A DNA stretch of 64,000 nucleotides from Pseudomonas cuatrocienegasensis (GTDB lineage: Bacteria; Pseudomonadota; Gammaproteobacteria; Pseudomonadales; Pseudomonadaceae): positions 1 through 64,000 of the forward strand of contig NZ_FOFP01000020.1 in the NCBI RefSeq assembly GCF_900110925.1. The letters are read 5' to 3'. Each line of letters opens with the position of its first letter. The stretch's first letter is position 1. Positions 32,763-40,620 of the stretch are shown here, piece after piece. A model generated the notes under the pieces. The model was not told the origin of the DNA and did no database searches. It saw nothing but the letters and a program-made list of their open reading frames with translations. The position numbers and the translations under genes were made by a program.

Positions 32763-35480
32763 TTATGCATTGACCGCTATTGGCGCAGTGGCCAGCAGCC
32801 GCTTGATTTCCGGGACGCAGGAGCCGCAACTGGTGCCGCACTTGAGTTCCTGCTTGAGGCCGTCGAGGTCGAGGCCGCTTGCGATTCCGGCGCATACCGC
32901 GTCCTGGCTGACATTCAGGCAATTGCACAGGGTCTTGCTGGCTTTCCTGCCGCTGGTTGCACCCGGTGGGGTGGACAGCGGTGCGAGCAGCCAGCGGCGC
33001 AGGTCGGCATCGGCCTGACCTTCGCTCCACAGGCTTTTCAGCCAGTCGCGGGCGGCAGTTTCCCCGGCCAGGCGGATGGCGGTGATGCGACCGTCCTCGA
33101 TGCGCACGCGCTTGCCGACCGCTTTACGCGGGTCGTCATAGGCCAGCACCGGGCCTTCGTGCACACCAAGCAGACGATCAATCTGCGCCAGCAGCTCTGG
33201 CTCGGGAGCCACGGCGCAGGCGGCGCGGATCAGCAGAGCGGGGCGCTCGCGTCCGGTCAGGTTGAGGTTGGCGTAGGCAAAACCTTCGAACAGCGGGCGC
33301 AGGGCTTCGAAACGCGTCTGCACCTGGTCTTCGGCCAGGGCAAAGAAGGTCCAGGGTAGCTCGACCTTTTCCACCTCGACCCCGGCGTGCTTGAGTTCCG
33401 GCTGCTTGGACAACGGATCGAATGCCGGCTGGGTCAGCACATTGGTGCCCAGACCTTTGAGAAAACGGTTGCCCCAGTGCATCGGCAGGTAGGCCTGGCC
33501 GGCACGTATGCTGTCGTCGGCCTGTACCGGCAGAATCAGGCTGCCGCGACGGCTGCGGACCTTGATCAGGTCGCCGCTTTGCAGGCGACGGCGGCGCATC
33601 TCTTCCGGGTGCAGGCTGAGCACGGCCTCTTCAACATGACCGAACAGACGCGCGGCGGTGCCGGTGCGGCTCATGCCGTGCCACTGGTCGCGCAGGCGGC
33701 CGGTGTTAAGGGTCAGGGTAAAGCGCGCCTCACGTTTTTCCTTGGGCGCACGGTAAGAGTCGGCATGAAACTGCGCGCGACCATTGGCAGTGGGGTAGCG
33801 ACCGTCGCCGTAGAGGCGTGGCGTACCCTGGGTGGCGCCGGCCGGGAACGGCCATTGCTGGGGACCTTGGTTATCCAGAATCGCGTAGCTGAGCCCCGAG
33901 AGGTCGAGGTCACGCTGGGCGGTCAGGTGTTTGTACTCCTCGAACAGCCCTTGCGGGTGGTCGAAGTCGAACAGGCTGGGCAGGCCGGGGCGGAGCAGTT
34001 TTTCTAAACGACGGGCGAAATCTGTGGTGATCGCCCAATCCGGCCGCGCCTCAGCGGGCGCTGGCACGGCGCTGCGTACATGACTGACGCGGCGTTCGGA
34101 GTTGGTCACCGTGCCTTCCTTCTCGCCCCAGCTGGCGGCGGGCAGCAGCAGGTCGGCGTAGTGGCAGGTCTCGGTGGTGAAAAAGGCTTCCTGCACCACC
34201 ACGAATGGGCAGGCGGCCAGGGCTTCATGCACCTTGTTCTGATCCGGCATGGACTGCGCCGGGTTGGTGCAGGCGATCCACAGGGCCTTGACCTTGCCGA
34301 CGCGCACTGCTTCGAACAGTTCGATGGCGCTCAGCCCGGCACTGGCCGGCAGCGCGTCGACGCCCCAGTACTGCGCGACTTCGGCGCGGTGCTCGGCACT
34401 ACCGGCCTCGCGATGGCCGGGCAGCAGGTTGCTCAGGCTGCCGGTTTCGCGACCGCCCATGGCATTCGGTTGGCCGGTAAGGGAAAAGGGGCCAGCACCG
34501 GGTTTGCCGATCTGCCCGGTGGCCAGATGCAGGTTGATCAGCGCGCTGTTTTTGGCGCTGCCGCTGCTCGACTGGTTAAGGCCCATGCACCACAGCGAGA
34601 GGAAGCTCGGCGCGCTGCCAATCATCCGCGCGCATTGCTGCAGGCTGTCCTGGCTAATGCCGCATATCTCGCTGACCATCTGCGGGCTGTAATCGCGTAC
34701 CAGGGTCTTGAGGGCGTCGAAACCTTCGGTGTGGGCTTCGATATAGGCGCGGTCGATCCAGCCTTCCCACATCAGGATATGCAGGATGCCGTGGAACAGG
34801 GCGACATCGCTGCCCGGGATGATCGGCAGGTGCAGGTCGGCCAGCTCGCAGGTGTCGGTGCGCCGTGGGTCGACGACGATGATCTGCATGTCCGGGCGCT
34901 TGGCCTTGGCTTCTTCCAGGCGGCGAAACAGCACCGGGTGGGCGTAGGCCATATTGCTGCCGGCGATCAGCAGGCAATCGCTCTGCTCGATGTCCTCATA
35001 GTTGCACGGCGGCGCATCGGCTCCCAGGCTGCGCTTGTAGCCGACCACAGCCGACGACATGCACAGGCGCGAGTTGCTGTCGATATTGTTGGTGCCCACC
35101 AAGGCTCTCGCCAGCTTGTTGAAGGCGTAGTAGTCCTCGGTCAGCAATTGGCCGGAGATGTAGAAGGCGACGCTGTCCGGACCGTGTTCGCGGATGGTTT
35201 CGGCGAACACGTTGGCGGCGTGATCCAGGGCGCTGTCCCAGTCGCTGCGGGTACGGGCCAGGCCTTTGCCCAGACGCAGTTCGGGGTAGAGCGCGCGGGC
35301 GTCGAGGTCGCCGGTCAGGTGCAGGGTCGAGCCCTTGCTGCACAGCTTGCCGAAATTGGCCGGATGCGCGGGATCGCCCTGGACGCCGAGGATCTTCTCG
35401 TCGTCGTGTTCGATCAGCACGCCACAGCCCACGCCGCAATAGCAGCAGGTGGAGGCGGTGATTTGCGTGGGACTGGCCAT
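32763..35480 (-). CDS. nasA: Assimilatory nitrate reductase, molybdopterin subunit
   Basis: Reduces nitrate to nitrite in the cytoplasm for nitrogen assimilation. The protein is 905 residues. The N-terminal 4Fe-4S motif is CCYCGVGCGVLIE...LCSKG (about residues 13-50). The Mo-bis-MGD body contains CMGLNQSSSGSAKNSALINLHLATGQIGKPGAGPF in two parts and CTNPAQSMPD. The C-terminus (about 845-895) adds a BFD-like 2Fe-2S domain, CNCLNVSQDAVC...CGTSCGSCVPEI, as in NAD(P)H- or ferredoxin-linked NasA. AGGA lies upstream of the ATG. It lies between nirD and cobA in the operon. No Tat signal is present, fitting assimilation rather than respiration. Confidence 0.95.
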   Translation of the reverse strand: MASPTQITASTCCYCGVGCGVLIEHDDEKILGVQGDPAHPANFGKLCSKGSTLHLTGDLDARALYPELRLGKGLARTRSDWDSALDHAANVFAETIREHGPDSVAFYISGQLLTEDYYAFNKLARALVGTNNIDSNSRLCMSSAVVGYKRSLGADAPPCNYEDIEQSDCLLIAGSNMAYAHPVLFRRLEEAKAKRPDMQIIVVDPRRTDTCELADLHLPIIPGSDVALFHGILHILMWEGWIDRAYIEAHTEGFDALKTLVRDYSPQMVSEICGISQDSLQQCARMIGSAPSFLSLWCMGLNQSSSGSAKNSALINLHLATGQIGKPGAGPFSLTGQPNAMGGRETGSLSNLLPGHREAGSAEHRAEVAQYWGVDALPASAGLSAIELFEAVRVGKVKALWIACTNPAQSMPDQNKVHEALAACPFVVVQEAFFTTETCHYADLLLPAASWGEKEGTVTNSERRVSHVRSAVPAPAEARPDWAITTDFARRLEKLLRPGLPSLFDFDHPQGLFEEYKHLTAQRDLDLSGLSYAILDNQGPQQWPFPAGATQGTPRLYGDGRYPTANGRAQFHADSYRAPKEKREARFTLTLNTGRLRDQWHGMSRTGTAARLFGHVEEAVLSLHPEEMRRRRLQSGDLIKVRSRRGSLILPVQADDSIRAGQAYLPMHWGNRFLKGLGTNVLTQPAFDPLSKQPELKHAGVEVEKVELPWTFFALAEDQVQTRFEALRPLFEGFAYANLNLTGRERPALLIRAACAVAPEPELLAQIDRLLGVHEGPVLAYDDPRKAVGKRVRIEDGRITAIRLAGETAARDWLKSLWSEGQADADLRRWLLAPLSTPPGATSGRKASKTLCNCLNVSQDAVCAGIASGLDLDGLKQELKCGTSCGSCVPEIKRLLATAPIAVNA

Positions 35481-35510
35481 GTTCGCAATTCCTGGAGCAA
35501 GCGGGGAAAG

Positions 35511-35592
35511 GGTGGGAGGGCTTTAGCTCGGGCGTCCTGCCATCCATGCAGGCGTCGCCGCGACAGTCGCCGCTGAAGCGCCTCCCACAAGG
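35511..35592. repeat. Paired REP (REPIN-like) element between nirD and nasA
   Basis: GGTGGGAGGGCTTTAGC at the left and GCTGAAGCGCCTCCCACAAGG at the right are opposed copies of the common Pseudomonas REP core GTGGGAG(G)GCTTTAGC. They bracket about 45 bases. The pair fills the 116-base gap within the nitrate operon. Confidence 0.75.
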
Positions 35593-35596
35593 TGGG

Positions 35597-35914
35597 CTAG
35601 TTGTGTGGCGCGAGTGCCAGCAGCACCCGGCCGTTTTCCACCTTGGTCGGGTGCCGGTGGGCGCAACCCTGGTCCGGGGCCACGGCTTTGCCGGACTCCA
35701 GCTCTATCTGCCAGTTGTGCAGCGGGCAGGCCACGCGCTTGCCGTAGATGATGCCTTGCGACAGCGGGCCGCCCTTGTGCGGGCAGCGGTCGTCGAGGGC
35801 GAAGACTTCATCTGCGGAAGTCCTGAAAAGCGCGATATCGCCTTTCGGACCGCTGACAATTCGTGAGCCCAGTACGTTGATTTCTTCCAGGTCGCAGATA
35901 TCCAGCCAGTTCAT
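35597..35914 (-). CDS. nirD: Nitrite reductase small subunit NirD
   Basis: A 105-residue Rieske-like protein that partners NirB in NADH-dependent nitrite reduction to ammonium. The Rieske-type motifs are CPHKGGPLSQG and CPLHNWQIELESG, so both Cys-X-His clusters are intact here. The ATG overlaps the nirB stop codon by four bases (ATGA on the minus strand), giving translational coupling. The long open frame upstream to 36358 is only a shadow of nirB. Confidence 0.94.
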   Translation of the reverse strand: MNWLDICDLEEINVLGSRIVSGPKGDIALFRTSADEVFALDDRCPHKGGPLSQGIIYGKRVACPLHNWQIELESGKAVAPDQGCAHRHPTKVENGRVLLALAPHN

Positions 35915-38364
35915 GCGTGCGCCTCCAGTTGCTGCAGCGCGATACGGTCGAATTCTTTCTTCAACTGCGGTTTGGCCAGCTGCTCCTTCCACGGGTCCTG
36001 CTCGAACGACAGGGAGAACAGCAGGCGCTCGTGCAGGGCCTTGCGCCGTTCGGCATCTTCCAGCACGCCTTGCTTGATGTGTTCCATGCCGACGCGCTGC
36101 AGGTAGTGCACGGTGCGCTCGAGGTAGAAGGCTTCCTCGCGGTAGAGCTGGAGGAAGGCCAGGCTGTATTCCATGACTTCTTCGGCGGTCTTGAGCTTGA
36201 CGAAGAACTCGCCGGCCTCGGTCTTGATCCCGCCGTTGCCACCGATATACAGCTCCCAGCCGGAGTCGACGCCGATGATGCCAACGTCCTTGATGCCGGA
36301 TTCGGCGCAGTTGCGCGGGCAGCCGGAGACCGCCAGCTTGACCTTGTGCGGCGACCACATGTTGAACAACGCGTGTTCCAGGTCGATGCCCATCTGCGTG
36401 CTGTTTTGTGTGCCGAAGCGGCAGAACTCACTGCCGACGCAGGTCTTCACGGTGCGAATGGATTTGCCATAGGCGTGGCCGGACGGCATATCGAGGTCTT
36501 TCCATACGCCCGGCAGGTCGTCTTTCTTGATCCCCAGCAGGTCGATGCGCTGCCCGCCGGTGACCTTGACCATGGGCACGTTGTACTTGTCGGCTACATC
36601 GGCGATGCGGCGCAGCTCCGAAGCATTGGTCACGCCGCCCCACATCCGCGGAATCACCGAGTAGGTGCCGTCTTTCTGGATATTGGCGTGGGCGCGTTCG
36701 TTGATAAAGCGCGACTGTGGGTCGTCCTTGGCCTCGCCCGGCCAGGTGGAAATCAGGTAGTAGTTCAGCGCCGGGCGGCAGGTGGCGCAGCCGTTTGGCG
36801 TGCTCCAGTTGAGGAAGGCCATGGCCGCCGGGATGCTGGTCAGGTGCTCGTCACGGATGGCTTTGCGGATCTGCCCGTGGTTAAGGTCGCTGCAGCCGCA
36901 GATGGCTTTTTCGCTCTTCGGCTTCACATCCGCCGCGCCGCCCACGGTGTTGATCAAGATCTGCTCGACCAGGCCGGCGCAGGAGCCGCAGGAACTGGCG
37001 GCCTTGGTCTGCTTTTTGACCTCATCGACCGAGAACAGGCCGTGCTCCTGGATGGCCTTGACGATGGTGCCTTTGCACACGCCGTTACAGCCGCACACTT
37101 CCATGTCATCGGGCATCGACATGGCCTTGCTCTGGCCCTGGTGGCCGGTGTCGCCGATGGCGTTTTCGCCGAACATCAGGTGGTCGCGGATCTCGCTGAC
37201 ATTGTAGTTTTCGCGGATCTGCCGGAAGTACCAGCCGCCGTCGGCGGTGTCGCCATACAGGCAGGCGCCGACCAGCACGTCGTCCTTGATTACCAGCTTC
37301 TTGTACACGCCGCCGATGGGGTCGGAGAGGGTGATGGTCTCCGTGCCTTCGCCGCCCATAAATTCACCGGCGGAAAACAAGTCGATGCCGGTGACTTTCA
37401 GCTTGGTTGAGGTCACCGAGCCCTGGTAGCGGGCGAAACCGAGCTGGGCCAGGTGGTTGGCGCAAACCTTGGCCTGTTCAAACAGCGGCGCGACCAGGCC
37501 GTAGGCGATGCCGCGGTGGCTGGCACATTCGCCGATGGCGTAAACCCGCGGGTCGAAGGTCTGCAGGGTGTCGTTGACCAGGATGCCGCGGTTGCAGGCG
37601 ATACCGGCTTGTTCCGCCAGGTCGCTGTTGGGGCGGATGCCGGCGGCCATCACCACCAGGTCGGCGGGGATCACCTCGCCGTCCTTGAACTTCACCGCGC
37701 AGACCCGACCTTCGCCGTTGTCGAGCAGTTCGGCGGTATGTTTGGGCAGCAAAAACTTCAGGCCGCGATCTTCCAGGGATTGCTGCAGCAAGCGCCCGGC
37801 GGTGACATCGAGCTGGCGCTCCAGCAGCCAGTCGCCGATATGTACCACGGTCACGTCCATGCCGCGTAGTTTGAGGCCGTTGGCCGCTTCCAGGCCGAGC
37901 AGGCCGCCGCCGATGACGACCGCGTGCTTATGGGTCTTGGCGGTTGCCATCATCATCTGGGTGTCGGCAATGTCGCGATAGCCGATCACGCCCTGTAGAT
38001 CCTTGCCGGGAATCGGCAGGATAAAGGGGTTGGAACCGGTGGCGATAAGCAGGCGATCGTACTCGGCCTGGCTGCCATCATCTGCGACGACCACGCGGGC
38101 CTTGCGGTCGATCTTCACCACCTTGCGCCCGAGCAGTAACTTGATGCCGTTGTCCGCATACCAGTTGAGGTCGTTGAGCACGATCTCCTCGAAGGTCTGC
38201 TCGCCGGCCAGTACTGGCGAGAGCAGAATGCGGTTGTAGTTGGGGTGTGGCTCGGCACCGAACACCGTAATGTCGTAGAGGTCGGGGGCGAGCTTGATCA
38301 GCTCTTCGAGGGTGCGAACACCTGCCATGCCATTGCCGATCATTACCAGCTTGAGTTTCTGCAT
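35911..38364 (-). CDS. nirB: Nitrite reductase (NADH) large subunit NirB
   Basis: Cytoplasmic sirohaem enzyme reducing nitrite to ammonium, 817 residues. Domains in order: FAD/NAD-binding pyridine-nucleotide reductase (MIGNGMAGVRTLEEL; AVVIGGGLLGLEAANGLK), two BFD-like 2Fe-2S segments (CGCNGVCKGTI...CGSC; CGCSDLNHGQIRKAI...CATC), then the nitrite/sulphite reductase halves with the 4Fe-4S/sirohaem cysteines in TCVGSEFCRFG and SGCPRNCAESGI. The ATG at 38364 has AGGAG nine bases upstream; the ATG at 38373 abuts that site. It is the first structural gene of the nitrate operon, behind an ANTAR-type leader. Confidence 0.96.
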   Translation of the reverse strand: MQKLKLVMIGNGMAGVRTLEELIKLAPDLYDITVFGAEPHPNYNRILLSPVLAGEQTFEEIVLNDLNWYADNGIKLLLGRKVVKIDRKARVVVADDGSQAEYDRLLIATGSNPFILPIPGKDLQGVIGYRDIADTQMMMATAKTHKHAVVIGGGLLGLEAANGLKLRGMDVTVVHIGDWLLERQLDVTAGRLLQQSLEDRGLKFLLPKHTAELLDNGEGRVCAVKFKDGEVIPADLVVMAAGIRPNSDLAEQAGIACNRGILVNDTLQTFDPRVYAIGECASHRGIAYGLVAPLFEQAKVCANHLAQLGFARYQGSVTSTKLKVTGIDLFSAGEFMGGEGTETITLSDPIGGVYKKLVIKDDVLVGACLYGDTADGGWYFRQIRENYNVSEIRDHLMFGENAIGDTGHQGQSKAMSMPDDMEVCGCNGVCKGTIVKAIQEHGLFSVDEVKKQTKAASSCGSCAGLVEQILINTVGGAADVKPKSEKAICGCSDLNHGQIRKAIRDEHLTSIPAAMAFLNWSTPNGCATCRPALNYYLISTWPGEAKDDPQSRFINERAHANIQKDGTYSVIPRMWGGVTNASELRRIADVADKYNVPMVKVTGGQRIDLLGIKKDDLPGVWKDLDMPSGHAYGKSIRTVKTCVGSEFCRFGTQNSTQMGIDLEHALFNMWSPHKVKLAVSGCPRNCAESGIKDVGIIGVDSGWELYIGGNGGIKTEAGEFFVKLKTAEEVMEYSLAFLQLYREEAFYLERTVHYLQRVGMEHIKQGVLEDAERRKALHERLLFSLSFEQDPWKEQLAKPQLKKEFDRIALQQLEAHA

Positions 38365-38397
38365 GCCGGCCATCTCCTGGTTAAAACGCGCGCAAAC

Positions 38398-38437
38398 AAA
38401 AAAGGCGTCCCGCTAGTCACCTAGCGAGGACGCCTTT
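38398..38437 (-). terminator. Leader terminator (attenuator) upstream of nirB
   Basis: On the minus strand AAAGGCGTCC, TCGCTAG, loop GTGA, CTAGCG and GGACGCCTTT form a long stem followed by six T. It lies 34 bases before the nirB start codon, so it would stop the transcript before the operon unless antitermination occurs. Confidence 0.9.
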
Positions 38438-38443
38438 GTCCAG

Positions 38444-38489
38444 GCCCCGTTCTCTCGGGGCGTGCGAGGCTCATCGTTGAGCACCGCAC
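38444..38489 (-). promoter_or_regulatory. ANTAR two-hexaloop antitermination RNA (NasT/NasR-type target)
   Basis: Transcribed on the minus strand. Stem 1 (38489-38462): GTGCG..GCTC, hexaloop AACGAT, GAGC..CGCAC. Stem 2 (38461-38444): GCCCCG, hexaloop AGAGAA, CGGGGC. Both loops have A at position 1 and G at position 4, the signature of RNAs bound by ANTAR-domain antiterminators such as NasT and NasR. The terminator follows six bases later. Confidence 0.85.
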
Positions 38490-38514
38490 TGTGTAATACC
38501 TTGTCAGCTGGTTA

Positions 38515-38531
38515 ATGCAGACTGTGTGCCA
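38515..38531 (-). promoter_or_regulatory. Candidate sigma-54 promoter of the nirB operon
   Basis: On the minus strand TGGCAC-ACAGT-CTGCAT matches the sigma-54 consensus TGGCAC-N5-TTGCAT except one base, with GG-N10-GC spacing exact. The start site would be near 38505, just before ANTAR stem 1. This fits nitrogen (NtrC) control. Confidence 0.7.
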
Positions 38532-38603
38532 AGTCGCCAGGCCCCGTGCTGCCGCTAGTGGGCCTGTCTGCTTCGTGGGTTTTGCTGATGGTCCTGCACC
38601 CGA

Positions 38604-38777
38604 TTAAGGCGCGCTGTCCCCGCTTTGGTGCGTATCTGAATACTTGGGCAGGTTCATGCCGGGGGCGCAGTACGCTGTTTCGGCCTGGGCCTGAGTGGGT
38701 AGCGGCAAGCTGAAGAGCACAAGGGCAAGCAGACTGCTGCACAAGCTGGCAGGGCGGTTGGCGTTGGGTGTAGACAT
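38604..38777 (-). CDS. Small secreted protein of unknown function
   Basis: A 57-residue open frame. Residues 12-31 are a hydrophobic signal peptide (CSSLLALVLFSLPLPTQAQA), with likely cleavage before ETAYCAPG, leaving a peptide of about 25 residues with one Cys (AYCAPGMNLPKYSDTHQSGDSAP). GGGAG lies seven bases upstream of its ATG, better than expected by chance. It ends 73 bases upstream of the nirB sigma-54 promoter on the same strand and begins 58 bases after the thioesterase gene. I recognise no family. It could be a genuine small periplasmic or outer-membrane peptide, or a remnant. Confidence 0.5.
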   Translation of the reverse strand: MSTPNANRPASLCSSLLALVLFSLPLPTQAQAETAYCAPGMNLPKYSDTHQSGDSAP

Positions 38778-38835
38778 GGGCGACTCCCGCTCGATGAGAG
38801 AACGGCGGGAGCGATGCAGTGAACGTGCCGCGTGC

Positions 38836-39279
38836 TCAGTCGAGCCAGTTTGCCTTGGGGAATTTGTCACTGAATGCCGTTGGCATGGCGACGACCTTGG
38901 CTGTTTTGTAGTTGAAGAAGACGAAGCCAGACTTGGCCATGGCGACGAGGGCACCATCGGCCGGGCGGCTGATGCGGAAGGTGATGTCGCCGCCGTAGCG
39001 GTTGAAGTCCATCACGCCGACCTCGAACAGCAACTGATCACGGGCATGGGCCTCGGCGCGGTAAGTCGTTGCCAGGTCGGTGACGATAATGCCCGTGCCA
39101 TCCTCGCGGGTTTCCTCGATGCCAAACTCGAAAAGAAAGCGCGCGCGGGCCTCGGAAATCATCGAGATCATCGAGTCGTTACCGAGGTGGTTGGCCGCAT
39201 TGATATCGGTCACCCGCACGGTCAGGTGGGTGTTGTAGCAGAACTGGTCTTCGGGAAACTTCAGCGTCAGGCGGGCCAT
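38836..39279 (-). CDS. Hotdog-fold acyl-CoA thioesterase
   Basis: A 147-residue 4HBT/hotdog protein. TVRVTDINAANHLGNDSMISMISEAR near 16-41 is the active-site strand and helix of the 4-hydroxybenzoyl-CoA thioesterase family (Asp/Asn and Glu positions present). FNRYGGDITFRISR follows. Cytoplasmic cleavage of acyl-CoA is likely; the substrate is unknown. Two starts are possible, 39288 and 39279; the second gives the family-like MARLTLKF and was chosen without a strong ribosome-binding site. It lies 44 bases downstream of the alginate lyase-like gene on the same strand. Confidence 0.85.
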   Translation of the reverse strand: MARLTLKFPEDQFCYNTHLTVRVTDINAANHLGNDSMISMISEARARFLFEFGIEETREDGTGIIVTDLATTYRAEAHARDQLLFEVGVMDFNRYGGDITFRISRPADGALVAMAKSGFVFFNYKTAKVVAMPTAFSDKFPKANWLD

Positions 39280-39323
39280 GGGCGTCATCCGGCTAAAAGA
39301 GTGCGAGTGTACAACTCGGCCAA

Positions 39324-40013
39324 TCAGCGGTGCAGGCTATTGAGCCAGTAGAAGGTGACCCGGCCTCCCTCATTGGAGGGGCCGCTGTTGTCCTGAATAT
39401 AAGCCCCGGCCTTGAAGTACAGCTGTTGCTTGCTCCAGTAACCGCTCAGTTGCTGGTAGAAGCCACCCTTGTCGCCCTGGGTGCTCTGCACACTGACACC
39501 CAAACGGCCGCTAGGCGTCAGGCGCAGGTCGTAGCCGAAACGTTCGTTGAGCTGGATGTTCTGCGCCAACAGGATGTTCTGCACTTCCTTATCGCCAGGT
39601 CGCTTGCGTAACAACAGTTCGAGGCGGCCGACACCGCGCAGGTAGTGATACTGCAGCTTGATCAGCGGATCGTTGTCGCTGCCCGGCTCGTCCTTGCTGT
39701 GTATCTGGCCGATGACGATCTTGTTGTTGCTCGGTACCTGGGCAACGCTGAGCACGGCGCTCAGGTAGTTGTCAGCGCTGGCGTGATACCAGTAACTCAG
39801 GCTGCCATCGGCCTGGGTTTCGCGCAGCTCGCTGCGTGGGTAGCGAGCGTCTTCGGTGGGCGCGCCGGTGACAGGTACCCAGAAGGTGACGCTGCCATCG
39901 CCATGACGGCGAAAATACCCGCTCTCATAGCCATTGTTCAGACGGGCCGTTTCGACCGTGAGAGTGGCGGGCGAAACAGGAACGGACAGGTTCCAGGTAG
40001 TGAGATCAATCAC
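39324..40013 (-). CDS. Polysaccharide lyase family 7 (alginate lyase-like) protein
   Basis: A 229-residue PL7 beta-jelly-roll enzyme. The three family motifs are intact: RSELRE, QIH (in IGQIHSKD) and YFKAGAYIQ, which provide the catalytic Arg/Gln/His/Tyr of alginate lyases. QIH is usually linked to preference for guluronate-containing substrate. There is no signal peptide: the protein begins MIDLTTWNLSVPVS, directly with the first strand, so it is cytoplasmic or exported by another route. It starts with GTG, with GAGG six bases upstream. A homologue occupies the same place in P. aeruginosa near the nitrite genes. Confidence 0.9.
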   Translation of the reverse strand: MIDLTTWNLSVPVSPATLTVETARLNNGYESGYFRRHGDGSVTFWVPVTGAPTEDARYPRSELRETQADGSLSYWYHASADNYLSAVLSVAQVPSNNKIVIGQIHSKDEPGSDNDPLIKLQYHYLRGVGRLELLLRKRPGDKEVQNILLAQNIQLNERFGYDLRLTPSGRLGVSVQSTQGDKGGFYQQLSGYWSKQQLYFKAGAYIQDNSGPSNEGGRVTFYWLNSLHR

Positions 40014-40103
40014 GAGAGCCTCGGGTCAGAGCAGGAGCGCTCCCGTTCGGTTGCGGCTTTGCGTATTGGTTCCGCAGCGGCCGACAGACGGAGCAGCCCT
40101 TGC

Positions 40104-40418
40104 TCAGGACGCTGGGCGTGCCTGGGCCTCTTCGACAAAGTCCTTGAGCCAGCGCAGCACATCGACCGCCTGCCAGCGGCTGGGATCGAACATGGCATAC
40201 GCCTGGCCTTGGTACCCCACCACATCCAGAGGGCGGTGGTAACCCGCGCGCTGCAGCAGGGCCTCAATCTCGGCAAAACAGGTATTGAAATGCACGCGGT
40301 TGAAGGGGGTTTTGCCTTCGGTGACGATGCCTTCGAGGTGCAACTCCTCGACTGTGGCGCGAACCTTGTCCAGGGGCGTGCGGTTGACTGTGTGTTTGAG
40401 CTGCAGGACGTCCAGCAT
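40104..40418 (-). CDS. Conserved hypothetical protein next to a LexA-type box
   Basis: A 104-residue protein, no family recognised. The sequence (MLDVLQLKHTVNRTPLDKVR at the start; GYHRPLDVVGYQGQAYAMFD in the middle) looks soluble, alpha/beta, without signal peptide or membrane segment. AGGAG lies seven bases upstream of the ATG, so translation is well supported. A 20-base LexA-like palindrome lies 91 bases upstream, between this gene and the divergent lipoprotein gene, making DNA-damage induction possible. Confidence 0.75.
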   Translation of the reverse strand: MLDVLQLKHTVNRTPLDKVRATVEELHLEGIVTEGKTPFNRVHFNTCFAEIEALLQRAGYHRPLDVVGYQGQAYAMFDPSRWQAVDVLRWLKDFVEEAQARPAS

Positions 40419-40508
40419 GGGATTGCTCCTGATGATGACTGTGCGAAAGGCCAGTTACGCGATTGCGTTGGCCGGTTTGAATAGGGTGAAGACAGGGTAA
40501 TCGAAAAG

Positions 40509-40528
40509 TACTGTACAAATAAACAGTA
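40509..40528. promoter_or_regulatory. Candidate LexA (SOS) box
   Basis: TACTGTACAAATAAACAGTA has the CTG-N10-CAG core with the full TACTGT/ACAGTA arms of the SOS-box consensus and an AT-rich centre. It lies almost midway between two divergent genes (40418 and 40621). A GATAAT -10-like hexamer follows on the plus strand at 40532-40537. Confidence 0.75.
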
Positions 40529-40620
40529 TTCGATAATAGTGTGCCCAGACCCATTCACTGACGTGTGGTGGCGGGTAGGCCGGCTTTCGCTCCGGGCCCG
40601 CCACAGAGGAGCCGATACCA

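Noticed and set aside
32677..33030. N-terminal extension of cobA into nasA
   Set aside because: The SUMT begins MSAKVWLVGAGPGD at 32676 with its own ribosome-binding site; the extension is a shadow of nasA plus a repeat.
34080..35576. 498-residue plus-strand frame opposite nasA
   Set aside because: Shadow of the molybdopterin enzyme. The nasA frame has all expected motifs.
38594..38636. Possible NtrC sites (GCACC and GGTGC) upstream of the nirB sigma-54 promoter
   Set aside because: The half-sites are 36 bases apart and not in the usual GCACC-N5-GGTGC arrangement, so they were not listed as a feature.
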